From Dehalococcoidia bacterium (GTDB lineage Bacteria; Chloroflexota; Dehalococcoidia; Dehalococcoidales; Fen-1064), in assembly GCA_030691775.1 (NCBI GenBank), contig JAUYDN010000098.1, positions 1-5,384 of the forward strand: DNA of 5,384 nucleotides. The letters run 5' to 3'. Of this stretch, positions 5,206 through 5,384 are shown one piece after another. The position numbers were made by a program, and so were the translations under genes. The stretch's first letter is position 1. The number at the start of each line of letters is the position of its first letter. The notes under the pieces were generated by a model, which saw nothing but the letters and a program-made list of their open reading frames with translations, had not been told where the DNA came from and did not search any database.

Positions 5206-5275
5206 GAAGCTTGTCCCGTACTTGATACGGGAGCAAAAAAAGGACCCCGCAAGATATTTCATCTCGCGGGGTCCT
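5206..5275 (+). repeat. Double-hairpin repeat, copy 2
   Basis: It has the same orientation and design as the copy at 3992-4058: GAAGCTTG, hairpin A with arms TCCCGTA (5214-5220) and TACGGGA (5226-5232), GC, seven A, then hairpin B (5241-5275). Here hairpin B is intact, with a 15-position stem. The two copies are about 1.2 kb apart and enclose the HicB-like gene and mazEF. Nothing nearby encodes a transposase, so any spread would depend on an enzyme from elsewhere. Confidence 0.8.
5235..5275 (-). terminator. Strong leftward intrinsic terminator
   Basis: Read leftward, arms 5275-5261 and 5255-5241 form a 15-bp stem (14 Watson-Crick pairs and one G-U) around a 5-nt loop (5260-5256), followed at once by TTTTTTT. 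This is a textbook Rho-independent terminator, 35 nt after the stop codon of the leftward gene at 5311. It also shields the mazEF promoter just downstream from read-through. Confidence 0.9.
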
Positions 5276-5310
5276 ACTAAAAACTAATTACTGACTACTG
5301 ATAACCCCGG

Positions 5311-5384
5311 TTAGTATTCGATTGTCACCAGCGGTTTGCCGGTCTCCACTACCTGCTTCACTGCCACGTTAATCTCCGTCACCG
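5311..5384 (-). CDS. C-terminal end of an unrecognised protein, cut by window edge
   Basis: Read leftward from the right edge, one frame gives 23 codons then TAA (5313-5311): VTEINVAVKQ, then VVETGKPLVTIEY. The codon use is like that of the long genes here, and a strong terminator follows 35 nt after the stop, which supports a real gene end. The fragment is too short to assign a family. It is transcribed in the same direction as mazEF but is separated from it by the terminator and the mazEF promoter, so it is not part of that operon. Confidence 0.6.
   Translation of the reverse strand, partial: VTEINVAVKQVVETGKPLVTIEY

Noticed and set aside
3992..5275. A complete insertion sequence between the repeats
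   Set aside because: No transposase is encoded, and the repeats are in direct orientation, not terminal inverted repeats. No target-site duplication was seen.

Overview
The window is bacterial chromosomal DNA with compact, mostly long genes, moderately GC-rich, and with A/T-richer intergenic stretches. The prolyl-tRNA synthetase is the long bacterial type with an inserted editing domain. An ADP-forming acyl-CoA synthetase-type alpha subunit and a MazE/MazF pair would fit an anaerobic lineage such as Chloroflexota (Dehalococcoidia-like), but no marker here fixes the taxon, so that is only a guess.

Layout. The left part (1-2336) is a leftward operon: proS followed by a PHP-domain metal-dependent phosphoesterase that runs off the left edge. 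The two genes share one base (TAATG) and are probably translationally coupled. A 234-bp A/T-rich spacer (2337-2570) separates proS from a rightward gene (2571-4073) for a CoA-binding, ADP-forming acyl-CoA synthetase alpha-type protein that lacks the ATP-grasp half.

The right part (about 3990-5280) is a small accessory island. It holds an orphan HicB-like antitoxin (rightward), a stem-loop repeat, and a complete MazE-MazF toxin-antitoxin operon (leftward) with its own near-consensus promoter and a palindromic operator over the -10. The island is bracketed by two same-orientation copies of a double-hairpin repeat (3992-4058 and 5206-5275). The left copy lies inside the 3' end of the acyl-CoA synthetase gene and encodes its last residues. 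The right copy forms a very strong leftward intrinsic terminator for a gene entering from the right edge (5311-5384, C-terminus only, not recognised).

How the parts work together. proS supplies an essential housekeeping enzyme. The CoA-ligase alpha subunit probably takes part in acyl-CoA/ATP metabolism with a beta subunit encoded elsewhere. The island carries stress or addiction functions. The most interesting points are the repeat-bracketed toxin-antitoxin island, the repeat-encoded protein tail, and an inverted repeat upstream of proS that resembles the mazEF operator. No RNA gene, CRISPR array or transposase gene is visible.
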